NCBI GenBank assembly: GCA_032871835.1
Contig: CM065295.1
Coordinates: forward strand, 69,434,687 to 69,498,686
Reading direction: 5' to 3'
Length of the DNA stretch: 64,000 nucleotides
Source: Dipteronia dyeriana
Taxonomy: Eukaryota > Streptophyta > Magnoliopsida > Sapindales > Sapindaceae
The position numbers and the translations under genes are program-made. Positions 46,401-57,695 of the stretch are shown here, one piece after another. The notes below the pieces were generated by a model. It was not told the origin of the DNA and did no database searches. It saw nothing but the letters and a program-made list of their open reading frames with translations. Position 1 is the first letter of the stretch. Each line of letters starts with the position of its first letter.

Positions 46401-47270
46401 GAGCACACAACATATTATTAAGATAAAATGAGATATTTGAAGATGTGAGTTTTGTGGAACCAATATGAGATATTGGAATACCGTTACCGTCGCCAACCGT
46501 TATGTCATCATTCCCATTGTAATTAAAGTAAACAGAGAGATTTTAAAAGTCAAAGGTAATGTGTTGCGGTTAGTGGACTGATCTATGGTCGAGAGATTCG
46601 TATATGGCCAACTGAGATTGTAATTTGGTTTTGCTCGAGAATGACAAACCTTTGTTGTGTGCCCAATTTTGTCACAGAGTTGACATATTGGCTTGGTTTG
46701 TCCATGGTTACTGTTTGGTCGCTATGATTGATGTTGTGAGTTACTTGCTGGAGAAAAATTCCCCACTGTGTTATAGGAAAAATTGCTATTGAGATAGGAA
46801 CATGAAGGGTTATGATACCCTTGAATTCCTGAGTTGGTCTGTGTATTGCCTGAGAATGACATGTTGCCATATTTGTTGTTTCCCATTCTATTGTTTTGAG
46901 GATTTCCAAGACCTGACTTGTTTTTGTTGTAGTTGGATCGGTGATGATTGTACTGTGCAGTGATTGGTGTTGTCACTTTCTTTCTTTCTTCTCGCTTTAG
47001 AAATGTTTCATGATCTAGAAGCTTATCATGAAGCTCTTCGAATGTCATAGCTATTTCTCTTGTTCGTATGGTTGCATTCAGTTTTACAATCATTACTGAC
47101 GCCTTGGAGGGTGTGAACAACGATGTCAGCGTCACTCAGAGGATGCCCAATCAAGGCAAGGTCATCAACAATTGTTTTGATGTGCTGCATGTAATCAACT
47201 ATGGTGATGCCTTCTTGAGAGGTTCTCGTGAGTGTGGATAGCAGAGTGAGCATTCTGGTGTTTGAAATAT
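43440..47270 (-). pseudogene. Copia gag-pol polyprotein remnant
   Basis: Fragments in several frames, in copia order on the minus strand. Gag (UBN2-like) about 47253-46700, with a CCHC knuckle CQLCDKIGHTTKVC near 46670-46630. GAG-pre-integrase with LWRSLLGHPS and a CDSC pair about 46180-46050. Integrase core with YFTKYTWFYPI and SDGGGKY about 45930-45790. Reverse transcriptase including YIDDIIITG about 44300. RNase H with STEAEYHAIA about 43715 and the ending LNWITNLLQELH. Many stops and shifts separate these blocks, so no function remains. Part of the reverse transcriptase between 45.2 and 44.4 kb is hard to read because of lesions. Confidence 0.88.
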
Positions 47271-47934
47271 TAGTGAAAGTCGTTTCCAGTTTATTTCACG
47301 CTTCAGCAAATCACTTGTAGGTGGGGATAAGTGGTGCAATAGTACCTACAAGAGAGGCTGAATAGCCAGCAGTATTAGACGATCTTGACACATCCACTTC
47401 TTGTTATTCAGGTTCGAAACATATTCAGTTTCTCCAGTGGTGTTGATGGTGGATGTAGGATAAGGAAGTGTACCATCGACATAACCTAGCAAATCATATC
47501 CAAACAATAAGTTAGAGAATTGAGATCTCTAAGAAGCATAGTTTCCACATCTGGAAAGTTTGAATGGGATTTGGGAAACAGTATTGATAGAGGTTAGATT
47601 GTTGGTTTGTATGGAAGGGTTGGTACCGGTTGATATAACCATTGGTGTTTTGGAGGTTGAAGAGTTTGACAAGTTTGATGAGTTGATTGGAGAAGACGTT
47701 GCAGAGAAAAGGAAAAAAAAGGAAAAGAGAGAGATATAGATGAGGTATGAGGATCGATTTTTTTTCTCTTAATCTTGATAGCTTGAGAGTTCTGATACCA
47801 TATAGAAACAATTGATATTGTATAAAAAAGGCTCTATATTTTCATCGATCAGAAGATATGTTATATACAAGTCACAACTCAATCATCTCCTATCAATTGT
47901 ATCCGATAATTGTGGACAATATCAAGGTAAGTGA

Positions 47935-50005
47935 TGTTGGGGTTTATTCCCTAAAAATGTAATTTGTATATGGATTTGTGAAATAAATAAAAGAAAAGTT
48001 CAATTCATTATTGATGTGTTGTTTATTTTATAAATTGTGCATATTAATATCCTAGATTGCCGGATGTAATCTCAAACTGTGTATATGAATGTCATATACG
48101 GATGGATACAGTAAGAGACGTACAATCTAAAGAGTCCATATTAATTTATAGTTGTGGTCCATTCTGTAATGTACGATGATTCTATCCTGAATCATTCATA
48201 TGAGATATGGGAATGGAGGCACCTAGTTTGATGTGATCATATAGAACTTGGTCATGATCTATATGAATCTCTCACCAAGATCCGTTTACCGATGAGAATC
48301 GTATATATCAACTAATGATGGCTATATGTGGGTGATCTTAATCCTAAGTTTCTTATCGACTCCTTTAGATTAGATCATGATCTTTGATATACCATGGGTG
48401 AGATCGGATGCAATTCCTGATCAAAATACTCCGTATGTTGAGATTACGGTTGGGCTTGTGGCTGGGAAGGTTTGTACACAATAGTGGAATCCTCTCATTC
48501 TTGTGAGAAGTAGATGGTAATTCTCTTAAGGGTTGATTTGGGGCTTGAACAATATGAGTACTCTTCTAATTCCGTGAGGAAATAAGATTTATTGTCTATT
48601 AGAGAATCAATGGTACTTAAAGGATATATGTAATTAGAGGGGTATAACGGACATTATGACCCAACTTTAATTATGAACTACTGTGGATGATCACACCATA
48701 TGTAATAGCTATATCGATAGACACCGAGTTGTATCAGTCTATGTAAAAACGTCTACAGTTGAGAGAGTGAAACTTCGGGTTTTTAGTGGAATAACACCGA
48801 AGTTAATAATAGTGAAATGTTAATTAAAGAGTTTAATTAATTATTTTTGAGGATTATTGGAGCTCAAATACCGTGGGTCCATTAGGTTCCCTTGCTAGCC
48901 CGATCGATTTAGGTAACAAGAGTCACAGTTAATTAATTGCATAGCCCAATTAATTGTGTTACGAAAGTGACACGTATTTATTCGGAAATTAATAGAATAA
49001 TGAGATTATTTAATTAATAAATAATGGTGATTAAATAAATTAAATAATAAGGTTATTTAATTATGTTATTAATCACTAAATGGAGGATGTTAATTGATAT
49101 TTGATTTTAAATAGAATAAGATAATATGATTGTTGTATTTTATTAAATTAAATATTTAAAATTAAATTTAAAATGTTAAAATTCAAAATAAATATTTAAT
49201 TATCTTTTAAAGATATGAGATATTTTAAAAGATTTGAAAATCAAATAAAAAATACGATTTTTTTTTAAAAGGATAAAATATATATCAAATAAAAAAACGC
49301 ATAAAACATTAATATACCTTAAAAAAAGAAGAAGAAGCAAAACACATCAGTTGAATCTCAAATTGATGTGTGTAAATGCGTTTTAAAAGAGAATAAAACA
49401 TAACACAATAAAAGCCGAGCATCCGTTTTGTTTTTTTGATTCTTGAGAACATGCAAGTATTCATATATTAAAAGAGAAAAAACGCATCATTGTTGGCTAT
49501 TTTGTTTTTTAGTTTTTGTATTGTGTGTTAAGAGATATCAGAGTTGCACAACAAAGAAGTTTATGGCTTTTTGTTCATGAACTTTTAAATTTATATGTAA
49601 GATATTATTTTTAAGAACTATAATTGTTCTAGTTGTTTTCTCTGAAAAGAAATAGTTTCTTCATCTTTTCTATACATCCTTCTAAGTTTTTAAGTACCTG
49701 ACGCGTCCACATGCAGTTATCAGTTCCAGGAATAACTAGGAAGATTAGTGGTACAGACCAGAAGCATTGTAAGAAGTGAAAGAATCTCTAAACATTGGTA
49801 AGGTTCTATTTAACATCTACTTCTGATTATATTGATTTCAATTTCCTCTATATATACATATATATTTTATTATTGTAATAATTTTATATGTATGAGTTCC
49901 GAAAAAATTATGATCCTACGTTCATTGGTTTCAGATCAATTATGATCTGTATAAAAAAAATTAAAACTGATTTCCGTTGTATTACCAGTGAACGAGGTTC
50001 CAACA
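47935..50005. mobile_element. 2.07-kb solo LTR nested in copia LTR
   Basis: The element begins TGTTGGGGTTTATTCCC and ends GGTTCCAACA, that is TGTTGG to CCAACA. It is flanked by the exact 5-bp repeat AGTGA (47930-47934 and 50006-50010). It has no coding region, no primer-binding site and no second internal LTR start that I can find, so it is best read as a solo LTR left by recombination. Its own internal half is very AT-rich (about 48800-49300). Confidence 0.85.
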
Positions 50006-50442
50006 AGTGATTGCTGTCTATTACATCAGATGTATAAGGAAAAAACTGATATTCAAACATGATTGCCCAAGAATGGTGCTTAGGAAATCTTTCTATCAGT
50101 TGGATATGCTCAAATTGGTTCTTGTTGTTTTGTGGGTTTTTTTTTGTGCTTTGATCGATGGAGATGGATGGCGTGGATATCTACCCCATCAATTTTTTTA
50201 TTTTCTAGTTTACTTGCATTTAATTTTCAATTTTGATGGTTGAAGGTTGATGATAATGAAGATGTAAGGATGAAGGTTGTTGATGATGAATTGATGAGGG
50301 AACGTAGAAGATTTTTTTTTTTTTGAAATTTTTTTAATGAATTTTTTTTATGTTAAAATTCTAATTTTATGGAAGTTATAATTTTGTTTTTTTATATATA
50401 ATTATTAATTTTAGGGGTTTGATTTTTCTATTTTTATAATTT

Positions 50443-50473
<31 letters not shown>

Positions 50474-50847
50474 TTGTGTTGACAAGTGGAATATTTATGA
50501 TTTAAAGATAAAAATGTCATTGGATCCGTTAAATTTGACTAGCGGTTGACAAACAGAGGGACCAAATTGATGAGTTTTCTAAAACTTAAGGACCGTGCTA
50601 GTGAAAAATGGAAAGACAGTTAAACAATCATTACGCGTGAAAATATAGGGACCAAAAATGATAATATCCCCAGATTAATTACTTGTTGTTGTAAGCCTAT
50701 AAAATGTTCTCTTTGAGTTCAATGAATTTATACATGAAATCAACTACTATCTCCCAATATCTTTTTATCTTATCTCTTATTATGTTTCTCTCTTTCCATG
50801 ATTCTTTTTTTCTTACCCCAACCTCTTTTCTAATTCTTCACATAACA

Positions 50848-51175
50848 ATTTGGTATCAGAGAATTCGACCCATGGATGCCAAGTTCCGTAACAAAGTTTA
50901 CAAAACTCTTGCCCGACATGAGTAGAGTTTTGACCTTCTGACAAACAACTTCCAGCAGGTCCAAATACTCTCCAATCCATCCTCACTGAATTGTAAGGAC
51001 TTCGTGTCAATCGTGGCCAGCCATCCGTTGAACATGATATCAACCCTTTCGTCCACTACAAATCATACCAAAACCGGAACACCACCCGAACCGAAACTCA
51101 ACAGACCAACTGTTTAACTGATCAAACCAACACCCAACTAAAGATGTCCTTAACAGCTTTATGAAATTAAACTTA
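50848..51175 (+). pseudogene. 5' end of gypsy gag with primer-binding site
   Basis: TGGTATCAGAG at 50851 is the initiator-Met tRNA primer-binding site. ATG at 50872 opens gag, stops at codon 18 (TAG), and the frame continues with residues such as LLTNNFQQVQ. The sequence is cut off near 51175 by unrelated DNA. Confidence 0.65.
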
Positions 51176-51196
51176 TATGTGTGTTTAATTAACCTG

Positions 51197-51251
51197 GAAG
51201 GAAGGAAGGAAGGAAGGAAGGAAGGAAGGAAGGGGGGGGGGGGGGGGGGGG
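51197..51251 (+). repeat. (GGAA)n microsatellite followed by a G20 run
   Basis: Nine GGAA/GAAG units pass directly into a run of 20 Gs. Long G runs are rare in plant DNA and could be partly an assembly or sequencing artefact. Confidence 0.9.
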
Positions 51252-52095
51252 TGATTAGATTTTAATCGAATCAATTACCGATCTTTTCGATTAATCAATA
51301 TTAATTAAAATAACCACCCAATAACAAGAATACAATCAATTCAAGTAAAGGTGCGGAATGTAAAACGCTTGAATTTACGTGAAAAACCTTCAACAAGGTA
51401 AAAACCATGGGATTAGCTAATAGCTAGCCAATCGAGCCCTCAAATCAACTATTTGTAAAATCAATTACAACCTATGTTGACCACATCATACATATATGGT
51501 TATTAATCTGCTTTTGCTACCCACAGTCTTTCAACAGTGATAAGTGACTCTTGCTTGTATACTACCTAAGGTAAATACAAGACTTTACTATTAAAAGAAG
51601 AGATATGCAACTTAAAGTGAATATAAAAAATATTCTAAATACACATTTAATGCTTATCTAAGAACTAATTATGACATTTAAAGCATTCTTAGATATCATG
51701 TTGCTATATGACATGCATATAACTTAGCTATATGAAATCAAAGCATTCCTAGATGCAATAGCTATCAAAATACAACAACCCAAACATCAATAAGAATCTC
51801 AACTTATAATTAAAATCCTAATCTAGATGCAAACAAGTCATACAAGAGATTTCTTGTTAAACAAGAACACAAGAATTAATGAAGATGGTGTTTTACTTAC
51901 CAAGTCAAATATGTTGATGAAGACCCATGCTTAGACAAATCCTAGATGAAGTTAGATGATGCTTGATTCTTGACTGAATGATGGGTGTTTTGGGTTTTGG
52001 TCCATAAGAATTGTATCTTGCTATATTTTCTTACAAGTCACTCTTAATAAGATGGAATAAATTCTGAAGCTCACAAAAGGTAAAGAAAGGAAAAG

Positions 52096-52097
<2 letters not shown>

Positions 52098-52132
<35 letters not shown>
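52098..52132 (+). repeat. (CA)n microsatellite
   Basis: About 17 CA units ending in ATATATG. Confidence 0.95.
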
Positions 52133-52138
<6 letters not shown>

Positions 52139-52780
52139 GAAGCCCTGGACGAAATGATGCAGTTTTGAAAATAGACAACAAAATCCCGTCATTATCGTTG
52201 GCTGGACCGCGACGTGGGCAAGTTGTCCAAACAGTGGTGCATGCAACGACGTACCATTTGGACAACACGGCGGTGGGGACTGTTGTGCATGCAAGAGCAC
52301 AAGTCGCGATATAGGCAATATAGGCCTATTGGTGAATACCGCGGTAAGGACCGCTGTGTAGACAAGTGCACAGGCCGTGGTCCCCAAAGCATGCAACTCT
52401 TGGAACCAACCGCTATTGGGACAACAGTGAAGACAGGTGCATAGCCAGCGACCTACATCGCGGTGAAGAGGAAAACCCTTTTTTTTTTCAGGCAAACTCA
52501 ACACACTAACTTATATGCAAAATGTGCAAGTGTGGAGGTGATGAATGACATAAAATGCATCATTCAAATACATGTAAACACATGAATACAATACATAATA
52601 AATGATATTGCATGCAAGTGAACGTGTGTAACTAACTCTTTTCAAATAAGAGTAGAGTCAAGTAATCTACCTTTCCTTGAAGCACTTGGAGTGCAAAACC
52701 TTGATGATGGATGATCTTCAAATCTTAATATACCCTTTACAATATTGAACCCAATTGTGATTTTGTAAACGAAATAAGTC

Positions 52781-53035
52781 AATAAAAAATGAGACATTAC
52801 ACTTTCAATGGCGAAGATCCACATGGATTGATATACAAATCTGAACAATGTTTCAATTTTAAGAAAATCGCTTTACATCATGAAGTTCAGCTCACTTCCT
52901 TCCATTTGGAAGGGGTTGCCTTACAGCGGATGACAAAATTCAAAGGTTCCACTACCGATGACTCGTGGCAGTATGAACCGGCTTCAGCTAAACCAATCCC
53001 AAATTATATTTCAGAATATATCGAGATTTCATAAT
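52781..53035 (+). pseudogene. Gypsy gag fragment
   Basis: The frame at 52789-53034 contains the retrotransposon gag signature FNGEDPHG, then YKSEQCFNF and TSFHLEGVALQ. It is followed directly by a polypurine-like AAGGGACAGGGAATGATATGGG at the start of the 3' LTR. All of pol is missing, so most of the element was deleted. Confidence 0.8.
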
Positions 53036-53447
53036 TGCGGACAATGATGATTTTAAGGGACAGGGAATGATATGGGCAACATTATTAATTCAACATTATT
53101 ATTTCTAATGCAAGATATGCATAAAGATCGGGTCTGCTTAAATAAGTTAGTTAATGGATCTTTAGCATTATGTGTTTCATGGAATATTATTGTTAGTGTT
53201 TCCTTGCTTTTAGTTAGTGGGTGTTTAGTTAATAGATGGTTTCGTTATTTCCATGTTAGTTTTTTAGAGTAGTTGCTGCATGTTGGAAGCCTTTAAAAAG
53301 CTCTCTTTGAATTCAATGAAGTTATAGATGAAATTAAATAACATCTACTATCTCCTAACATCTTCTTATCTTATTTGTGATTCTATTTCTCTCTTCCCAT
53401 GTTATTTTTTTCTTACCACCGTCTCTTTTCGAATTGTGCACATAACA

Positions 53448-55080
53448 AAATGTTGCTGTGGAACTTATCTATACTTGCATTTATTTATTCTTAAGTTGGT
53501 TTAGTTAAGGCTCCCAACACTTTGGATCAGTACTTATTCATGTGTTTATAACTACTTTGTCCGTACACATCTAACCGAGTCAATTGTTCCCACTTCTTTT
53601 GTCTCCTGTGTTAATTACGATTTAGGGTCCCCTCACTATCTCCCAAATCTTTCACAAAAATTCTTTACTGTAATAATGAGACGAGTATTTATTTTGAGAA
53701 ACTATCTTGTTGAACATTTAAGAAGACAAGGATAGATACGTGGCTCACACTGTAATCCAAAAAATCGTGAGTCATCCTCCATTCTTCAATGAATCAATTA
53801 TAAATATTATAATAATAATAAATAAAAATATTAATATATAAAAATATTCTTATTTTCACTTGTATTTAATATAAATGATTTAAAATAAAAACTTTAATAA
53901 CGTCTTCACTTTCAACACTATTATTTAATTTAGTTTATTTTTATTTTTATTATTTAAAAACGATTTTAAATTCGTATTCATTAACCATTTTTATTTTATA
54001 AAACGTAAAACAAAATTATTATTAAAAATAATTTAAAAAAAAAACAACTTTTAAATGTTTCTTATATTTTTCAAACTTTTTTTTTCCTCTTCTTCGACTT
54101 CCAGACTCCTCCTTCACTGTTCCTCTTCCTCTTCCTCTTCCTCTTCCTCTTCCAGACCCCTCCTCCTCCTTCTTCTCCGGTGACACCAATTTGGCTCCAA
54201 CGTTGGAGGTCCGCCGATCTGATCTTCTTCTTCTTTTTCAACGGATCTGCTCTTCTTCCTTTCTTTTCCTTTGTACTCTTTCTTCGCCGTCGACCATGCA
54301 TTAATTTTATAATATGTTTTATGATCAAATTGTTGTCTTTAAGACAGATATTCATTTTTATTTTTTTTTTGAATTAAACCCAATTCAATTTTTCTTATCA
54401 GATTGTTGGCTTTTGTTAACTTTAACGTATCAAAGTATTAGTGTTGTTTCTAGGGACATAACTACGATTGAATACTAGGGTAGAATATTTTTTTTTTTCA
54501 ATGAACATTGATATCATCTAGATAGAGGATATGGTGAGACATGCTTGTAAAATGTATATTCTAAATAACTATGTTATACAATTTTATTTTATTTTTAAAA
54601 AGTTAAAAAATAATTATAAAAGAAACGGTGAGCACCGATGCGAACACTAATTAAATTATACAACATTCTTACATTGATTTGATTCATTTGAAAAACACTA
54701 ATACAATATTCTAATAAATTTAATAAAATTCATTTAACAATATTATTTACTTTGTAAATTTAAAATTGGATTACTCTTAAAATCATATTGACTATATTTA
54801 ACAATAACGTTAAAATTTCAAAACAAGATAAAATAATTTTTTAAAAGTAACAAAATATATTCATTCAAACATATCTAATTATTGACTTTGATAAATGGAT
54901 TCAACCAAATTTGAAGAACGATGGACAATTATTCAACCAAATTTGAAGAATGAGGAAAAGTAATTGTCAGTATAAAAAAGAAGATAAAGGAAAGAAAATT
55001 ATTATTTTTACTATGAATAGTAAATAAATAAATTATTATTATTTTTTAAAAAATAATCTTTACTTTTATAATATTTTTTA
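53448..55080. other. AT-rich spacer with (CTTCCT)n tract
   Basis: Mostly AT-rich sequence. A CTCTTC/CTTCCT hexamer repeat lies at about 54115-54152 in a C/T-rich segment (54060-54260), whose reverse frame is Lys/Arg-rich and not a convincing gene. Nothing else is recognised. Confidence 0.45.
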
Positions 55081-56283
55081 GGGTTCAAAAAATAAATAGC
55101 ACTTTTTGGAGGTGACGTTTCAACACTGTCACTGCTTTAATAACTTATGTTTAAAAGACAAATTATGGCAAACGGACAAAAATACCCCCAATAGTTGTTC
55201 CATCAGAATCTGTCATTCATTTTTTTTACAGTGAGAATTATGAAATAGAGAGAGAAAGTTTCGTTGATTCTTTGAAAAAAAAAATCCTTGATTCTTTCTA
55301 ATATATGCTCGAATTCACTACAAATATACTCGGTCCTTTGAAAAAAAATATCGATCCTTTGAAAAAAATCTTGATTCTTTGAAAAAAATATTGATCCTTT
55401 GAAAAATCTTCTCGATCATTTGACAAAAATTCTCGATCTTTTAAAAAATATTCTCTATCCTTTGAAAAAAAATCTCGATTTGATCCTTTGAAAAATATTC
55501 TCGATTCGATCCTTTGAAAAAAATCTCGATCCTTTGAAAATTTTTCTCGACCCTTTGAAAAAAATCTCGATCCTTTGAAAAATCTTCTTAATCCTTTGAC
55601 AAAAAATTTCGATCATTTAAAAAATATTGTCGATAATTTGAAAAAAAATCTCGATCATTTGAAAAATATTCTCTATTCGATCATTTGAAAAAATCTTGAT
55701 CCTTTGAAAAATTTTCTTTTTGAAAAAAATTCTCGATCCTATGACAAATATTCTCGATTCTTTGAAAAAAATTCTCGATCTTTTGAAAATTTATTGATCC
55801 TTTGACAAATGCTCGATTCTTTCAAAAATAAGCTCGATCATATTAAAAAAAAATCTCGATTTGACTACAAATATGCTCGATTTAACTAAACATTATTTTC
55901 AAAAATAAAATGTTTGATCCTTTGAAAAATAAAATGTTCATACATGTTCATACATGTTCATACATGTTCATACATGTTCATACAAAGACTGGACAACAAA
56001 TCATAACGAATGGATACATTGTTAAACCACACAGAAATATATAACAATATATAAACGAAGATCACAAATATATGTTATCTTCTTCTGCAGAATCTGGAGA
56101 GATACAAGTTTTTTGGAGAGAGAGAGAGAGAGAGGAGTTATCGTTTTCAAAGTGTAGATGGAAACACAATGAGATTAAAAAATAGATTATTTAAGGACAA
56201 TTTGGGTAGTTCACCACAATTGGTGCCTTTTAAACTTAATTTATTAAAACGGTGACATCACTGCAACACATATAAAAAAAATG
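55081..56283. mobile_element. Short non-autonomous relative of MULE family A
   Basis: About 1.2 kb without coding capacity. The left end GGGTTCAAAAAATAAATAGCAC resembles the ULP-side terminus of family A. The right end (about 55980-56283), read inverted, matches the MURA-side terminus of copy 1 (5830-6140), including CAGATTCTGCA, AACAATGTATCCATT and GTTTAAAAGGC. The middle (55260-55920) is a CTCGATCCTTTGAAAAA array. It abuts copy 2 at 56284, and its outermost right TIR bases seem to be missing. Confidence 0.65.
55260..55930 (+). repeat. CTCGATCCTTTGAAAAA array in the short MULE relative
   Basis: About 30 imperfect units with the family A core, including variants TTGATCCTTTG and CTCGATTCTTTG. 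The array is followed by five copies of ATACATGTTC at about 55938-55982. Repeats make up more than half of this element. Confidence 0.85.
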
Positions 56284-56699
56284 GGGCTCGAAAAATAAAT
56301 GACACTGTTTCAGAGGGGTGTTATGCAAATATCACCATTTTAGTAATGTAAGTTTAAAATGCACTATTAAACGTAAAGAGACGAGAATACCCCGATAAAA
56401 TTGAAAAAGATAGAAAGTTGTCGTTTTGTGAGTCTGAAAAAAGCAACAGTGAGAAAGAAATCGACGACAATGAAATCAACGGTGAGGAAATCGACAACTT
56501 ATTGACCGGAAAGGGAATACAGTACATTTCCCAGCGATTGACAGAGGTAAGTTCAGTTTGTTTTATTTATCGATTTGTTGTTGATAACTTATCATTGCAT
56601 TTTAGACTTGTTCTGTTGATTGAAATTGTAGATTAGGGTTTAAAATGGTTGTGGTTTTGGTTTGAGTTTGAAATGAGATTGAATATGTTATAAGGAAGA

Positions 56700-57695
56700 T
56701 GAAATTGTGGTATCGAGCATTTAAAAAAATAATAATAATAAATCGAGAATATTTCAAACGAAATCGAGGAAATTTTAATGAAAGAATCGAGAACATTTTA
56801 AAAGCATCAAGAATATTTTTAAAGGATTGAGAAATTGTTTTAAACAATCGAGAATATTTTCCTAACGATCGAGAATGTTTTTCAAAGTGATCGAGCTTTT
56901 GTTAAATGATCGAGAAGATTTTTCAAAGAATCGATAGGTTTTTCAAAGAATCGAGAGGTTTTTCAAAGAATCGAGAGGTTTTTCAAAGGATCGAGACTTT
57001 TTTCAAAGAATCGAGAATTTTTTAAAACGATCGAGAATATTTTTGTAACGATTGAAAATGTTTTTTAAGGGATCGAGATTTTTTAAAATGATCGAGAAGA
57101 AAAGATTTTTTATCGAATCGAGAAGATTTATCAAATAATCGAGAGGTTTTTAAAAGTATCGAGACTATTTTCAAAGGATCGAGAATTTTTTCAAACAATC
57201 GAGAATAATTTTGTGACGATCGAGAATGTTTTTGAAAGGGTCCAGATTTATAAAATGATCGAGAAGATTTTTCAAAGAATCGAGAGGTTTTTCATAGGAT
57301 CGAAACTATTTTCAAATGATTGAGAATTTTTTCTAACGATCGAGAATGTTTTTGAAAGGGTCGAGATTTTTAAAAATGATCGAGAAGATTTTTTAAATAA
57401 TTAACAGGTTTTTCAAAGGATCGAGAATGTTTTTGAAAGGGTTGAGATTTTATAAAATGACCGAGAAGATTTTTCAATGAATCGAGAGGTTTTTCAAAGT
57501 ATCGAGACTATTTTCAAAGGATCGAGAGGTTTTTCAAAGGAACAAGACTAATTTGAAAGGATCGAGACCTTTTTAAACGGATCGAGACTTTTTTAAAAGT
57601 ATCGAAAACTTTTACAAAGGATCGAGAACTTTTACAAAGGATAGAGAATATTTTCAAAGTATCGAGATTTTGTTTCAAACGCTCGAGAATATTTT
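56700..57695 (+). repeat. GATCGAGA-type array in ULP intron 1, copy 2
   Basis: About 45 imperfect units, consensus TTTTTCAAAGGATCGAGA, the complement of the copy 1 array because the element is inverted. It lies wholly inside intron 1. In ULP sense it reads the same as in copy 1. Confidence 0.88.

Larger units (their letters stand above)
43159..50098 (-). mobile_element. Ty1/copia LTR retrotransposon, decayed, with exact 5-bp duplication
   Basis: Reads leftward. LTRs 43159-43369 (211 bp) and 47801-50098 (222 bp plus a 2.08-kb insertion) run from TATAGAAACA to TCTATCA on the plus strand. GTTGG occurs on both outer flanks (43154-43158 and 50099-50103). A primer-binding site TGGTATCAGAAC (complement of about 47789-47800) lies next to the right LTR, and a polypurine tract CATGGGGGCA (complement of 43370-43379) lies next to the left one. 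The internal part holds gag-pol in the order gag, integrase, reverse transcriptase, RNase H, diagnostic of copia. Confidence 0.92.
41980..50665. mobile_element. Long-TIR DNA element inserted in gypsy LTR and hosting copia
   Basis: The left end (about 41985-42060) and inverted right end (about 50590-50660) match over about 70 bp: GTTCTCTATGTTTTTATG against GGTCCCTATATTTTCACG, then TTTAACTGT and ATTTTTCACTAGC on both sides. Without the copia insertion the element would be about 1.7 kb. It has no transposase. The type (probably non-autonomous MULE) is inferred from the long AT-rich TIR. It contains poly-TA (about 42115-42143), CCAAATC repeats near 42225 and an (ATTT)n tract near 50445. Confidence 0.55.
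51176..52780. other. Unclassified insertion inside gypsy internal region
   Basis: This 1.6-kb segment splits the gypsy gag. It starts with (GGAA)n followed by 20 consecutive Gs (51232-51251), continues as AT-rich DNA with GTGAAAAACCTTCAACAAGGTA near 51380, then a (CA)n tract at 52098-52132. It also has a GC-richer block at 52200-52460 with degenerate repeats built on GTGCATGCAA, CGCGGT and GGACCGC. Frames through the last block (52031-52504 minus and others) show no known domain. I found no clear ends, so its class is unknown. Confidence 0.45.
41809..53447 (+). mobile_element. Ty3/gypsy LTR retrotransposon remnant, heavily interrupted
   Basis: The 3' LTR is 53068-53447 (380 bp, TGATATGGG to CATAACA). 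The 5' LTR is split: first part 41809 to about 41980 (TGATACGGG, then AAATAAGTTAGTTAACGGATC), second part about 50680-50847 (CCTATAAAATGTTCTCTTTG to CATAACA). A primer-binding site TGGTATCAGAG follows at 50851. Flanking bases TAATG before 41809 and AAATG after 53447 differ at one base, fitting a 5-bp duplication. Only gag remnants survive between the LTRs; pol is deleted. The large gap in the 5' LTR is the nested insertion at about 41980-50665. Confidence 0.75.

Noticed and set aside
52031..52504. 157-aa Cys/His-rich minus frame
   Set aside because: Overlaps a (CA)n microsatellite that gives Cys-Val repeats; overlapping frames of similar length exist on both strands, and no domain is visible.
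54071..54355. Lys/Arg-rich minus frame
   Set aside because: Produced by a CTTCCT microsatellite; low complexity, no supporting structure.
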